From: Nepenthes gracilis
Taxonomy: Eukaryota > Streptophyta > Magnoliopsida > Caryophyllales > Nepenthaceae
Direction of reading: 5' to 3'
Length of the DNA stretch: 64,000 nt
Assembly (NCBI GenBank): GCA_033239525.1
Contig: BSYO01000003.1
Coordinates: forward strand, 26,963,540 to 27,027,539
Both the position numbers and the translations under genes were made by a program. Positions 21,158-33,002 of the stretch are shown here, piece by piece. Below the pieces are notes generated by a model. The model saw only the letters and a list, made by a program, of their open reading frames with translations, was not told where the DNA came from and made no database searches. Position 1 is the first letter of the stretch. Each line of letters begins with the position of its first letter.

Positions 21158-22940
21158 TAGGCCTACCAAATGTTGGCTACCCAACTATATAAAAATACTC
21201 TTTTTATTTTATAGTCTAAAGACATATCCTAGATACAGTATTTTCAAGTCTAATTAATTCAAATGAAGGAAGTCCTAATGTTAATTAATCTCCATATGGT
21301 GCAAGACAACAAAGCCTTAACCAAGCAACTACATTTTCAAATCCTAGTCTACCTTCTTCCTTGTGCATGCAACAATTCTTGATGCATTTTAATTTGAACT
21401 CTTGGTTTTGCAGAGATATAGTCGTCAGCAGGGCAAACAAATTATAAATTAAACTCTGCTTATAGTATTTTCTAATAAAGTTATGATATCTTGCATAAGA
21501 GATTTAGTGTGTTTTAATATGTTTTAGCTAATTTTATATGTATTAAGAATCAGTTTTTTTAATAGACATTACAAAGTATAACATTTTATTAAAATAAATA
21601 AATAAATAAATCTAAACAATAAAATACCTCTTAATTGTGTTGCCCGGAAGGCAAGATCCCCCCGGCACCGTTGCCGGCGCAATAATCGGAGTTGGCATGT
21701 GCTTCGGATTTTTTATTTTTTTCTCTTTAGTATTATTATTATGTATTTTCATTGTATTGTTAAAAATGTTAACAACGATCATGGCCCATTTGTCATATAA
21801 AATAATTTTAAAAATAACTTCAAATTTTTTTTAAAAAAAACATTTTTAAAATATTGATATTTTTATAAGTCATCAATGTAATTTAACAAATTTGAGTTCT
21901 TAATTTAAAAAATAAACTTAAATTTGACCTTTATATGCTTTTTCATGGAGAAAAAAAAACACACATAATACCGAATTATACTTCTAAGTACTATTCTGTA
22001 CCTAATAAGGTCATTAATTAGGTCAAAATTAAAGAAGCTTGCCTTTATAATTTATAATGCTTGAAAGATCCCCACATATATTTAATTTTAAATTTTAAAT
22101 AAATAATTAATAAAAATTATATCAAATAACTTAAATAAATATTTAATTTTTATTATTTATCTATTTAAATTCTTATTATGACTATAACACAAAATTACTC
22201 GTAACGTCCGTACCCATTTGCACTTTTTATTTTATATTGTTCAAAAATTATAAAATAGTTTATTTTAAAAAATATATATATAATTACTTAACTATTAATA
22301 TATTTTTTAAATTTTTTTTAAATATAAAATGTAAAATATTAGATTTTTATAATCTGGACGCCGAACGGGACGGCTCCACAGAAAATTTAGGCACAGACGG
22401 TTTCAGCTTTCGATATATTACACGCGTCGAGCATCCATTGCACCGACAGAGGCAATCACGGCGCACATTGTTCGCTCATGTATATTTGTTTACTGTCTCT
22501 GCTTTGCAAGCGCCCCTCTGGAAATCCCCGGTATCTTTCGCCGGCTCTTCCTCCATCTCTCACCCCGGGTGACGGTGGAGGTGAAGGTGAAGCTTAGGTT
22601 CTCTGTAAGTTTTGTTGGAACTTCTCTAGTTGTAATCGTTTGAGCTTTGATCTGTTTATTTCGCTTCAATTTTTGAAGTATCTGCTAAGATATCAAGCAA
22701 TGTTCCGTTAATTTTTTATGCTGATTTCCCAGCTATAGCTCCGATTCGCATGTTTACTTGATATGTGACTTGCTTTTCATGGGATGACGTTCACTTGCAA
22801 TCCGATTATCGTCTGATTTGTTAAACGGATTCTATCAAACTGGAATTTAGAGTTAGGGTTTTCGGTCAAATCACGTAAGAACTAATAAGTTGTATCTATG
22901 CAAATGATTACATCTGGTTCTGAAGTTAGTGTTTGAACTT
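21158..22940. other. AT-rich intergenic DNA leading into the MUR3-like promoter and 5' UTR
   Basis: Positions 21158-22340 are AT-rich, with a small GC-rich patch at 21640-21700, and no gene is seen. GC rises after 22340. A C/T-rich stretch (22500-22570), then AGGTTCTCTGTAAGTTTTG at about 22596, could be a 5' UTR donor site. The 22600-22940 stretch has the T-rich look of a leader intron. These are guesses from composition. Confidence 0.35.
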
Positions 22941-22946
22941 ACGTGT

Positions 22947-23003
22947 ATGGCGACGCAGCTAGTGACGTTGCGATCTGCCGATTGCTTGTTAGTAGTTTCA
23001 TGA
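22947..23003 (+). promoter_or_regulatory. Upstream ORF overlapping the MUR3-like start codon
   Basis: ATG at 22947 opens an 18-codon ORF that ends with TGA at 23001-23003. The stop overlaps the main ATG (23000-23002) as ATGA. If the transcript starts upstream of 22947 and this part is not spliced out, the uORF would affect initiation at the main start by reinitiation or leaky scanning. Confidence 0.45.
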
Positions 23004-24775
23004 GACGCCGTTTGATGGCGAATGCCCTTCCTGGGCACATGGAGAAGGGAACAGCGAAGAGCCACAGTAGCAGGCTTTGTTGCTTGGCTTCGTTGTCGGT
23101 GTTCTTTTGGGGATTGCTTTTGTATTTCCATTTTGTTTTTCTCGGGGGTAGTACAATCAATGAATTGGCTACTTTACGATCAAACCGCTTCCAAATCAAG
23201 TCTTCCAACGTTCTCTCGGGCGTTGATAGGGTAGAAATTGAATCAAACAATGTGAAATTGCACGGCAATAGTAAGAAGAATGGCAGTGCCACGCTTAAGA
23301 AACCTAGTTCTAGGACTAGCCCTCCCAGTACACCACAGAATTTCCCCTTCATGAGGGCATTGAGGACGACAGAGAACAAGAGTGATCCTTGTGGTGGGAG
23401 GTATATATATGTTCATGATCTTCCCTCTCGGTTCAACGAGGATATGCTCAAGAAGTGTAGGAGCCTTAGCCTTTGGACCAATATGTGTAAGTTCACCACT
23501 AATGCTGGTCTCGGTCCGCCCCTTGAGAATGTTGAAGGGGTGTTCTCAGATATGGGCTGGTACGCAACTAATCAGTTTGCTGTGGATGTGATCTTCAATA
23601 ACCGGATGAAGCAGTATGAGTGCTTGACACATGATTCTTCTGTAGCTGCTGCTATATTTGTGCCCTTCTACGCTGGGTTTGATATTTCCCGGTATCTTTG
23701 GGGGTACAATATTTCAGTGAGAGATGCTGCATCTCTTGATTTGGTCAGTTGGCTTATGAAAAGGCCGGAGTGGAAGATCATGGGAGGCAGGGATCATTTC
23801 CTTGTGGCGGGCAGGATAACCTGGGATTTTCGGAGGTTGTCTGATGAAGAGACAGACTGGGGCAGCAAGCTTCTCTTTCTACCTGCAGCCAAAAACATGT
23901 CCATGTTGGTGGTAGAATCGAGTCCTTGGAATGCAAATGATTTCGGCATACCCTACCCCACTTACTTTCATCCTGCAAACGATGCCGATGTTTTTACCTG
24001 GCAAGATCGAATGAGGAAGTTGGAGAGGAAGTGGCTGTTCTCTTTTGCCGGTGCTCCTCGACCGGGAAATCCCAAATCAATCAGGGGGCAGATAATTGAT
24101 CAGTGCAAGAACTCCAAAGTGTGCAAGCTCTTGGAATGCGATTTTGGGGAGAGCAAATGCCATTCTCCAAGCAGTATAATGAAGATGTTCCAGGGCTCCC
24201 TTTTCTGCCTCCAGCCTCAAGGGGATTCATATACTCGAAGATCGGCATTTGACTCGATGTTGTCAGGATGCATACCCGTCTTTTTCCATCCTGGTTCTGC
24301 GTACACCCAGTACACATGGCATCTTCCGAAGAACTACTCTACTTACTCGGTGTTCATTCCTGAGGATGACATCCGGAAAAGGAACGTGAGCATCGAGGAG
24401 CGGCTGAGACAAATTCCTCCCGAGCAGGTGAAGATAATGACAGAGACGGTTATTAGTCTCATTCCAAGGCTGGTATATGCTGATCCTCGCTCTAAGTTAG
24501 AGACTCTTAAAGATGCTTTCGATGTTGCCGTACAGGCTATCATCGACAAAGTGACAAAGTTGAGGAAGGAGATAATTGCGGGAAGGACAGATGATAACTT
24601 TGTGGAGGAAAACAGTTGGAAATATGCACTCTTGGAAGAAGGGCAACGGGAGGTAGGGCCTCATGAATGGGATCCTTTCTTCTCTAAACCGAAGGATGCA
24701 GGAGGGGATTCAGGCAGTGTTTCTGCAGAAGCTGCAAAAAACTCATGGAAAAATGAGCAGAGAAATCAATCGTGA
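23000..24775 (+). CDS. MUR3: Xyloglucan galactosyltransferase, MUR3/KATAMARI1 type (GT47 exostosin family)
   Basis: A single-exon 591-residue type II Golgi membrane enzyme. By family, MUR3 adds galactose from UDP-Gal to a specific xylose of xyloglucan, a hemicellulose of the primary wall. The cytosolic N-terminus (MRRRLMAN, then MEKG) aligns with the Arabidopsis MUR3 start, which is why ATG 23000 is chosen. The open frame extends further upstream only from a GTG. A transmembrane anchor lies at about residues 28-48 ([20 protein letters not shown]). A stem region follows, then the exostosin domain from about 128 ([14 protein letters not shown]) to about 510, with [36 protein letters not shown] and [20 protein letters not shown]. 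The last is the conserved C-terminal GT-B nucleotide-sugar side. Length and C-terminus (AAKNSWK) match the family. It is intact. A XLT2-type paralogue is less likely given the N-terminus. Confidence 0.93.
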   Translation: MRRRLMANALPGHMEKGTAKSHSSRLCCLASLSVFFWGLLLYFHFVFLGGSTINELATLRSNRFQIKSSNVLSGVDRVEIESNNVKLHGNSKKNGSATLKKPSSRTSPPSTPQNFPFMRALRTTENKSDPCGGRYIYVHDLPSRFNEDMLKKCRSLSLWTNMCKFTTNAGLGPPLENVEGVFSDMGWYATNQFAVDVIFNNRMKQYECLTHDSSVAAAIFVPFYAGFDISRYLWGYNISVRDAASLDLVSWLMKRPEWKIMGGRDHFLVAGRITWDFRRLSDEETDWGSKLLFLPAAKNMSMLVVESSPWNANDFGIPYPTYFHPANDADVFTWQDRMRKLERKWLFSFAGAPRPGNPKSIRGQIIDQCKNSKVCKLLECDFGESKCHSPSSIMKMFQGSLFCLQPQGDSYTRRSAFDSMLSGCIPVFFHPGSAYTQYTWHLPKNYSTYSVFIPEDDIRKRNVSIEERLRQIPPEQVKIMTETVISLIPRLVYADPRSKLETLKDAFDVAVQAIIDKVTKLRKEIIAGRTDDNFVEENSWKYALLEEGQREVGPHEWDPFFSKPKDAGGDSGSVSAEAAKNSWKNEQRNQS

Positions 24776-27700
24776 ACCAGTTGAGCGACTGAGTTCATTT
24801 GAGTGTATACTGCTGACACCCTGCCATTAAAAAAAAGTAATAAGAATGGCTTCTGTTAGCAGATAGAAAGATACCAGGCAATGTTGAGTGGGCTTCATTT
24901 TAGTACTTGCATCCAGTTTTCCAGAATGATTGCCCTGTTCCAACGCCAATACAGCAGAATCTGCGAGTACTTCTTCCTTTCTAATACGATTTTGTCTTCT
25001 GCCTTGTGACAATTTGTTTAGTGATTGTTTGCAAGTGGTAAGATACAAGTAATGCCAGTTGATAAGAACCCTATCATGGAATTCATTTCGGATTTCTGCA
25101 GCATGAATTTGCCGATTTGAAGTTTGCTCTCAGCTTATTAAGTACCTTAGTAGTAGACTACAGATCCAAAAAATAAAAATAAAAAAGTGTGAGTGATTGT
25201 GTGGTTATGGTAGTTGTATGACATCCATTGTTAGGGGAGCTGTTGGCTGCACCATCTTCGGTCCTATTAGAATCGATCTACCAAAATTTTATCATATAGA
25301 ATTGATAACAACAAATTTTTAACATGATCAATTGCCAAACACTTACATTTGAATTCATGAGAATGCATGATTATAAGACATATTAACAAATAAAAATCAT
25401 ACAATAAAATGAATACGTAAACTTTAGGTGAAAATTATTTTTGATTAAATAAAAAAACTATAAGACTTCTAGTGCAAAAATTCTGTACTATAATGCGAGT
25501 TCAGTCATAATAATTCTTTTAAGATTATTTTTAAATTTACCATAAATTTAGGCAAATTGAGTATTAAATAAAAAGAAAATAAATAAAATAAAAAATATCT
25601 ATATAATGATTAGAACAAAATGCCCTAATCAATGAAGATTTTAAAGATTGGGATTTCAACAATATGCAAAATCTCATCATTTTACTTTCTCTCAATGAAA
25701 TTAACATTTGAATGCTGAAAAAGAAAACAACCAAGAAGCTGCCTTGGGGGCCATGTGCCCTTTATGCGGGCATCAGGCACAATCATACTGTCCATTACAT
25801 GCATCAAGCATGGTAATTCTGTCCATTCTCATGCATGCGTCCATCAAGCGTTCACCTACGCCTCCAAAAGCAGTCTTCACTCCAGCAAATCCTCACAAGA
25901 CATCAAGCAAAAGTATTTACTCACTCAAAAGTCGAAAATCAGTATACATGGTGGATGTGGATCCAAGAGGGATTGATTCAAAATCTAATAGGCCCCTATC
26001 AATATAAATAATGAAGAAAATGCATTAAGAAAACAAAACACAAGACAAAGCCGAGAGAAGGGGCACAGCGATGTGGTACCTTATGGCGCCTATATGACGC
26101 CGCATTACTACCATTGTACATAAATTTAATTATCCTCTTTTTTTGTTATTAAAAATATAAATATATATGTATTTTAAATAAAAATGGTTAAACGAGTGGT
26201 ATTAGATTTCCATCCAACGGCTACAAGGCGGCGGCGTACGGGCTCCATACAGTGCACGCGTAGCAGCTCTCCTCATTTTAGACAAAGACAAAGAAAATGT
26301 TTGCAGTTAATCAAAATATAAAGATAATATAATTAACATTTAATTTTATAAATTTATATTTAATATGGGTTAAATATTACTAGTTTTTAATTTACTGAAT
26401 ATTGGTCTTATAATTTAAGAAAATACTAGTACTAATTTGATTTATAAGATGTGAAAAGGGGGAAAAAATACGGAATAATCTCCATATTTTTTTAATTTTA
26501 TATTTTTATCTTAATTTTAATTCTAACATTAAATTTATAATATATAAAATTTTAGATGGGGTTGACTATATTTTAAATTGCAAGTTAGAACCATCCTATT
26601 GTCAAAAACTAAGGAAAATAAAATAAATATTTGTATTAAAAAATTTTAATTACGTACATACCCATATCATGTAACACTAAAACATAATCAATATTAAAAC
26701 GATTCATATCATTTAAATTTATGTCAAAAATATATATATATTGCTAAATTCTAAAAAATGACTTGCAACGCTTCTTAACATTGACCCTAATATCTATTAA
26801 CCTTGACTTTCAGTGTTTCTCAAAATAGGGGCTTCATCCCCAAATAGATAATTTTTTTTATATTTTAAATTTATAAAATATTTTTTTTTATTTTACTAAT
26901 AAAGAGGCAAAATATTACCTTGAGAAGTAGAATCCCCCATTTCACCTCCGATCAAGAAAATCTTGACCACCAAATAGTATGCCAGCAGCCAATAACACTT
27001 CAATTGGATCCCGGGGGTCAGCTTCCTCGATTTTGTTCATTGATTTTTGACATTTTTTGCCCCTATATGAACTTTTATGATCGTCTATTTGTGTTACAGA
27101 ATTAAAATCAAAATTTTAAAATATAAATCTAATTTTAATTATACTAGGATTGAAACTGAATAGAATTTAAATTATTATTTAAATTTTATGATAAATTATA
27201 ATTTTGAGAGAAAAAATAAATTTGATATATGATTAACCTTTTAATTCATATGTAAAAATAAAAAAAAAATAAGTAATCAAATAAAATTATAATTTTTAAT
27301 TCATAGAACTTGATATAATATAGTTGTATAAAATTATATTTTTAAATTTAGATAATATTTTATAGATGCATATATTTTAAATCATACTCTTTATTAAAAT
27401 ATTGACATTTATGGTTTTAAATAATTCTTTTAAACAATTTTTAAAAAAATAAAATCATAATCGGTTCACCTCTACCGAATTCAAACGATTAAAAATATTT
27501 TATCCAGTGGGGTCTCATATTATTTAATTTTATCATATTTAATTGACAAATAATTTTTAACCTTAAAACTATAATTCCTCATTTTATCCTAAAAATTATA
27601 AATCATTATCCCGTATAAATCTTAAATCTGTATGAATTAAAATATAAAATTAAAATTTTTATTTCACTTGATACTAAATAATAAAATTAAAATTATATTT

Positions 27701-28427
27701 AGAATTCAAATTTTAACTTTGAAATCCTGAGCCCATTCCTTATAATCAAATAGGCCCGAATGAAAACACAATTATGAAAGTTAAAAATAGAAAATCATAA
27801 CTGAATATATGAAAGAAATTCATAAATTGATCAATAATCTATTTGTTTATGCTAATGCAAAATTGCTCCACGATAATATATGAGTTTAAGTTATTATATT
27901 ATCTATTTTATTTTAAAAAAATAGATATTTCATCATAAATAATAATTAGTAAATGATTTTATATTTATAATATTTACATGAGAGCGGTATTATTTAATTT
28001 TAATATTTAGATAAGTAAATTTTTTTACATATACTAAATTTACACAATATAATTTTATGATTTTTGCAATAAATATATATTCGTGCCTATTAAATGTCTG
28101 TCGGTCTAAATATAATTTTTGTGAATGAATTTTTTAAACTTATTTTGCCCAATGGAATGCCATATGAGAGCGTTTTGATCAGTGTGGATGACTTTCTTCG
28201 GAACAACTGAAAGTAACGAACATGAAATTTGAACGCAACGGCCACCTTACGTTTCAAAAGACGAAAGAAAGCGTAACTACCATTTAAAAAGAAGAAGAAT
28301 ATCTCGTGAAGCTGAGGGAGGAGGATTCCCGACTTCAGCTCCTCAAACCCAAAGCCTCTCTGTCTCTCTGTGACTGCGCGCTCGCCTCTCTCTCCCTGTC
28401 TCTCTCTCTCAACAAGGGATCCTCGTG
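24776..28427. other. 3' UTR of the MUR3-like gene, then AT-rich intergenic DNA
   Basis: About 300 bases after 24775 keep genic composition and probably include the 3' UTR. From 25250 to 28140 the sequence is AT-rich with no recognised gene. A short 99-codon frame at 25708-26007 has no known motif. The 28140-28427 part precedes the subtilase gene. It contains a C/T-rich leader at 28350-28415 (CTCTCTGTCTCTCTGTG-type runs). Confidence 0.5.
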
Positions 28428-28499
28428 ATGAAGGAGCCCTTAAATTTCACGAGTTTCTTATTCTCTCTGAGCATTGAGCCATATGCTTCCACTTTCTGA
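28428..28499 (+). promoter_or_regulatory. Upstream ORF 1 before the SDD1-like gene
   Basis: ATG 28428 opens a 23-codon ORF closing at 28497-28499, 90 bases ahead of the main start. A second upstream ATG at 28483 opens a longer out-of-frame ORF that runs past the main ATG to 28770. Both lie just after the C/T-rich leader, so they would be in the mRNA if transcription starts there. This is inference. Confidence 0.4.
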
Positions 28500-28589
28500 T
28501 TTTGAATTCTCAGCAACACCTTCAAATACCCCTCAATTTGTCCACGCAATCATGACCCGGAATCCAAGCGAAGTTGTCTTAGAACCTCC

Positions 28590-30917
28590 ATGGCAACCAA
28601 ATTACCGCTTCTTCTCCTTCTCTCTTCCACCCTTTTACTCATCACCGTGGCTTCTCTCCATAGGCAGCCCACCCTCCAAACTTACATTGTCCAGCTGCAT
28701 CCACAGGGCAAAAGCAGCTCTCAGTTTGCCTCTAAGCACAAATGGCACCTCTCCTTCCTCGAGCAGATAATGTCCTCCGATGACTCTGACCCTTCTTCTC
28801 GCCTTCTTTATTCCTACCGTTCGGCCATGGAGGGTTTTGCAGCTCTCCTCTCTGAGCCCGAGCTGGAGTCCTTGAGAAAAATCTCTGATGTTATAGCAAT
28901 TCGACCTGATAGAAGGCTTGAGCTTCATACCACTTACTCCTACAAGTTCTTAGGGCTTAGTCCCATGGGAGAAGGAGCCTGGTCCAGGTCTGGGTTCGGT
29001 AAGGGAACGATCATCGGAGTGCTCGACACGGGAGTTTGGCCGGAAAGCCCGAGCTTCAACGATCAAGGAATGCCGCCAGTTCCCAACAAATGGAGAGGGA
29101 GTTGCCAAGAAGGGCAGAGCTTCAGTGCTTCCAGTTGTAACCGAAAACTCATTGGCGCAAGGTTCTTCATCAAAGGCCATCGTGTGGCTTCAGTTCCATC
29201 ACAAGCAGGCATCATTCCGGAATACGTGTCACCCCGTGATTCAACCGGGCATGGGACCCACACGTCATCAACAGCCGGTGGCTCTCCAGTTGCAATGGCA
29301 AGTGTACTTGGCAACGGTGCCGGTGAAGCTAGAGGAATGGCCCCGGGTGCCCACATTGCCATCTACAAAGTCTGCTGGTTCAGCGGCTGTTACAGCTCTG
29401 ACATCCTAGCTGGCATGGATGTGGCAATACGGGATGGCGTTGACGTTCTCTCCCTGTCTTTAGGCGGATTTCCAGTTCCCCTCTACGACGACAGCATTGC
29501 CATCAGCAGCTTCCGGGCCATGGAGATGGGAATCTCAGTCATTTGTGCAGCTGGTAACAACGGCCCCATCCAAAACTCTGTTGCAAACGAAGCTCCTTGG
29601 ATAACTACTGTTGGAGCAAGCACTCTAGATCGCAGATTCCCTGCTTTTGTTCGCATGGGAAATGGAAGGTTCCTCTATGGGGAATCCTTGTTCCCGGGAA
29701 AGCATGCTCTTACGGCTGAGAGACAGCTCGACGTGGTTTATGTAACTGGGGGCGACGAGGGAAGCGAGTATTGCATTGAAGGTTCTCTTATGAGATCACA
29801 AGTCCGAGGCAAAATAGTGGTTTGTGATCGGGGGGTGAACGGAAGGGCAGAGAAGGGTGAGGTGGTGAAGAAAGCCGGCGGTGCTGCGATGATCCTTGCT
29901 AACACAGAGATAAATCTCGAGGATGACTCTGTAGATGCCCATGTCTTGCCTGCAACATTGATTGGTTATACAGAAGCAATTCAACTAAAGAGCTATATAA
30001 ATTCCACGAGAAGACCAACAGCTAGAATCAAATTCATAGGAACAACCATAGGAAGATCGAGAGCACCGGCAGTAGCCAGATTTTCATCCAGAGGGCCGAG
30101 CTTGACAAACCCTTCTGTCCTAAAACCGGACGTGATTGCTCCCGGTGTCAATATCATTGCTGCCTGGCCTCAAAACTTGGGCCCCACTGGACTTCCAGAG
30201 GATTCTAGAAGAGTAAATTTCACTGTCATGTCAGGGACTTCGATGGCCTGTCCCCATGTCAGTGGGATTTCTGCGCTTGTCCATTCTGCTTTCCCCAACT
30301 GGTCCCCAGCTGCGATTAAATCTGCAATCATGACAACAGCAGATGTAACCGACCATTACGGGAAGCCCATCATGGACGGTAACGTGTCGGCAGATGTTTT
30401 TGCCATTGGAGCGGGACAAGTTAGCCCCAAAAAGGCAATCAGTCCTGGCTTGATTTATGACATCAGGCCGGATGAATATGTCATGCATCTGTGTACTTCA
30501 GGGTACACAAGATCGGAGATCTTCGCCATCTCTCACAGGAATGTGAGCTGCAGCGAGATGCTGGATAGGAATAGAGGTTTCAGCCTAAATTACCCATCGA
30601 TTTCCGTGATTTTCAGGAGCGGTGAAACAAGAAAGACGATCAAAAGGCAACTAACCAATGTGGGCAGCCCAAATTCCATTTACTCGGTGGAAGTAGGGGC
30701 ACCACAGGGAGTCGGGATTGTAGTAAGACCGAGGCAGCTAGTGTTCCGAAGAATAAATCAAACTTTGACTTACAGAATCTCAGTCATATCAAGGAAAAGA
30801 ATAGGAACACTGCCAGCGAGCTTCACTCAAGGGCACTTGGCATGGGTGCATAAACACGAAAGCTTCTACAAGGTTAGAAGCCCTATTACAGTATCTTGGA
30901 TGAATAGGAAAAGCTAA
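28590..30917 (+). CDS. SDD1: Subtilisin-like serine protease, SDD1 / SBT1.2 type
   Basis: An intronless 775-residue prepro-subtilase, the same length as Arabidopsis SDD1 as I recall it. By family it is a secreted apoplastic protease, and SDD1 limits stomatal density by acting in the peptide-signal pathway upstream of TMM/ERECTA receptors. A signal peptide spans about residues 1-22 (LPLLLLLSSTLLLITVA). The I9 prodomain begins TYIVQLHP at 31 and ends near the TTYSYKFLG junction (114-122). The catalytic triad is Asp146 (VLDTGVWPES), His221 (DSTGHGTHT) and Ser551 (SGTSMACPHVSG). The oxyanion Asn is 323 (AAGNNGP). A PA-like insert lies around 380-470 (VVYVTGGDEGSEYC, then GKIVVCDRGVNGR). The C-terminal Fn3-like domain starts near FSLNYPSISV. 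All key residues are present. Alternative: a close SBT1 paralogue, but the similarity runs the full length. Confidence 0.93.
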   Translation: MATKLPLLLLLSSTLLLITVASLHRQPTLQTYIVQLHPQGKSSSQFASKHKWHLSFLEQIMSSDDSDPSSRLLYSYRSAMEGFAALLSEPELESLRKISDVIAIRPDRRLELHTTYSYKFLGLSPMGEGAWSRSGFGKGTIIGVLDTGVWPESPSFNDQGMPPVPNKWRGSCQEGQSFSASSCNRKLIGARFFIKGHRVASVPSQAGIIPEYVSPRDSTGHGTHTSSTAGGSPVAMASVLGNGAGEARGMAPGAHIAIYKVCWFSGCYSSDILAGMDVAIRDGVDVLSLSLGGFPVPLYDDSIAISSFRAMEMGISVICAAGNNGPIQNSVANEAPWITTVGASTLDRRFPAFVRMGNGRFLYGESLFPGKHALTAERQLDVVYVTGGDEGSEYCIEGSLMRSQVRGKIVVCDRGVNGRAEKGEVVKKAGGAAMILANTEINLEDDSVDAHVLPATLIGYTEAIQLKSYINSTRRPTARIKFIGTTIGRSRAPAVARFSSRGPSLTNPSVLKPDVIAPGVNIIAAWPQNLGPTGLPEDSRRVNFTVMSGTSMACPHVSGISALVHSAFPNWSPAAIKSAIMTTADVTDHYGKPIMDGNVSADVFAIGAGQVSPKKAISPGLIYDIRPDEYVMHLCTSGYTRSEIFAISHRNVSCSEMLDRNRGFSLNYPSISVIFRSGETRKTIKRQLTNVGSPNSIYSVEVGAPQGVGIVVRPRQLVFRRINQTLTYRISVISRKRIGTLPASFTQGHLAWVHKHESFYKVRSPITVSWMNRKS

Positions 30918-32997
30918 TCACTCCAGCTTTGATTTCTAGAAGCGGCCATGGATTCACAAAAGAAATTTATCAAGCTATCTTAGTAGAGAGGAAAAAAGAA
31001 AAAAATATCCTTAACTGGAATTTATTTCTGAGTCCTTATTCAAAGCATATATGAAAGTTTCCATTGCTATTAGAACTTTGCTGCCAAATTTAGAATTTCT
31101 TCTGGTAGATGGCCTGTCATTATCTCATTACTAAATTCAAACGAATCATTTTTCTCATATTCTCAACTTGAGCAAAATAGCAGTACCAAATAAGCTAGAG
31201 ATCATCTCCAAAATCACCCAAATCTTTAATAAGTCTTCATGCTGCAAAAGGATGAGTCAATTATGAAGATCAGATCAACTCCTCATGAGCTATCTCATTA
31301 AGTATGGAGCAACTGAAAGGACAGAAAAAGGCTTGACTAACAGTATAACAAACAGACAATGGTAACTAAATGTTCAGGTTAAACAGCATTTACTATTGCA
31401 ATAGTTCAAACTTAGTATAATTAAAAAAACTCAGATACCATGTTAGGTAGAGAATTTGACCCCAAGATCAAACATTTGGAATGAAGTAACAATGTAATAT
31501 CTTGTAGAGAAACCACAATGTTAACATTAAGCTCTCAGCTCATATATGTAAGCTCAAGTTTCTCTTTATTAAATAGATAAAAGGAGCCTACCAGAAGGCA
31601 ATCAACAATCAATCATAATGGAGAACTGTTCATACCAACTCACCAGAATTCTAACAACAACATTTAGAAAAAGGTTAGTTGGCTTACTTATTTCCCCCTT
31701 CTCTTTCCCCTTCCATTTGGAATGGCACTAAAAACGACAACTGATACCACCTCCTTCAGAAGCCATCGAACGACTCTTTCTAGGATAAAAAGGTCGTGCA
31801 CATGTATTTTCAAGAATATTGTAACTTCTGCAATCAAAAAATTTATAGTACGACAGTACACCTCCAACAAACCTATTTAATTCCAGCAATATGTTGAACA
31901 TTCATGTGGCAAAATCTCAGGAAGGAAATTAGGGGACAACACAAAATGAATACACTGGAAAGTGTAAGAAGAAGAATGTACATTGCCTCATGTTTGGATT
32001 AACTGCAAGCATTTGCGTATCGTTCCGTCAATCTCATGGATCGGTCCCATTCTGTTGGTTTCGCATTACATATTTTGTTTCAAAAGTGGCGGTCTTCCTT
32101 CCCATCGACAAACTATCGACTTCCATCAAAAGACAACGTTCCTTCCGCACCAGTCAGGGAAAAAGCTAATTGAATTTTTTTTTTTTAATAAATCGATCTC
32201 AGGGTATTTTAAGAAGTTTTAATCTTGAAACTTTTTCAGAAAACATCCAAAAATGCTTATTACCTTTCGAAAATCACTTCTTAAAATCAATCCCAGACAC
32301 GCTCGTAATCTAATCATAACCTAGAGTACATCCTAGTTATTTCATGTGTGCCAAAGATTAAGTAATGATAATGCAAATCTGTGTTTTCCGCAGCCAAATC
32401 GTAACTTAATCAGTTTGACTGTTGAAATCCTAAATCGTAACTGAAATGACATTAATCAAGACTGCATTCCGCTGACATCCAATCTGAATTATAGTGACAG
32501 GGGGAAGAGGAAGAAACCTGGATGGGAAGGGCATTGCAGATAACATTGCGCGTGCAACGAGCACAAATTCCAGTAAGAGAAATGGAGAAGATGAAGTCTA
32601 CCAGAGTCTTTCTCCAAGATTGAAGTGAGTTTCTACTCAAGTCTTTCTTATCACTTCCTTTCTGAAGTTCCTCATTTTTAAAGGTAAAGAGAAATTCGTT
32701 ATTATATATGTTTTATTCATCCATTTAATATTATATAAATAAATAAATAAATAAAATATCATATTATTAATAATTTTATCAAAATAACTAAAATATTTAC
32801 TCACCATTTTACGGAGCAATAAGAAAATTCATCAATAAATAGAGACAGATGGAGAATTTATCCCCAAATCCCCTATCATAAGAATCATGGAGGTCATGCC
32901 ATTAAATATAAATTTATCAGTCTATATATATTTATTTTTTAGAAATTAAAAAAATTATAAATAATTATAATTTTTTAATTAAAATATCTAAATTATT
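30918..32997. other. Intergenic DNA after the subtilase gene
   Basis: The first few hundred bases probably include the 3' UTR. Short - strand frames at 31688-31870 and 32452-32640 lack a proper ATG or a supported splice structure and are not called as genes. A (TAAA)n-like run lies at 32737-32755. Otherwise AT-rich. Confidence 0.45.
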
Positions 32998-33002
32998 AAA
33001 TT

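Noticed and set aside
22943..22999. N-terminal extension of the MUR3-like protein
   Set aside because: The upstream frame opens with GTG. The family N-terminus aligns with ATG 23000.
32452..32640. Possible first exon of a small - strand gene
   Set aside because: The frame opens with TTG, not ATG, and the donor-like GTTTCT is weak. I found no matching downstream exon.
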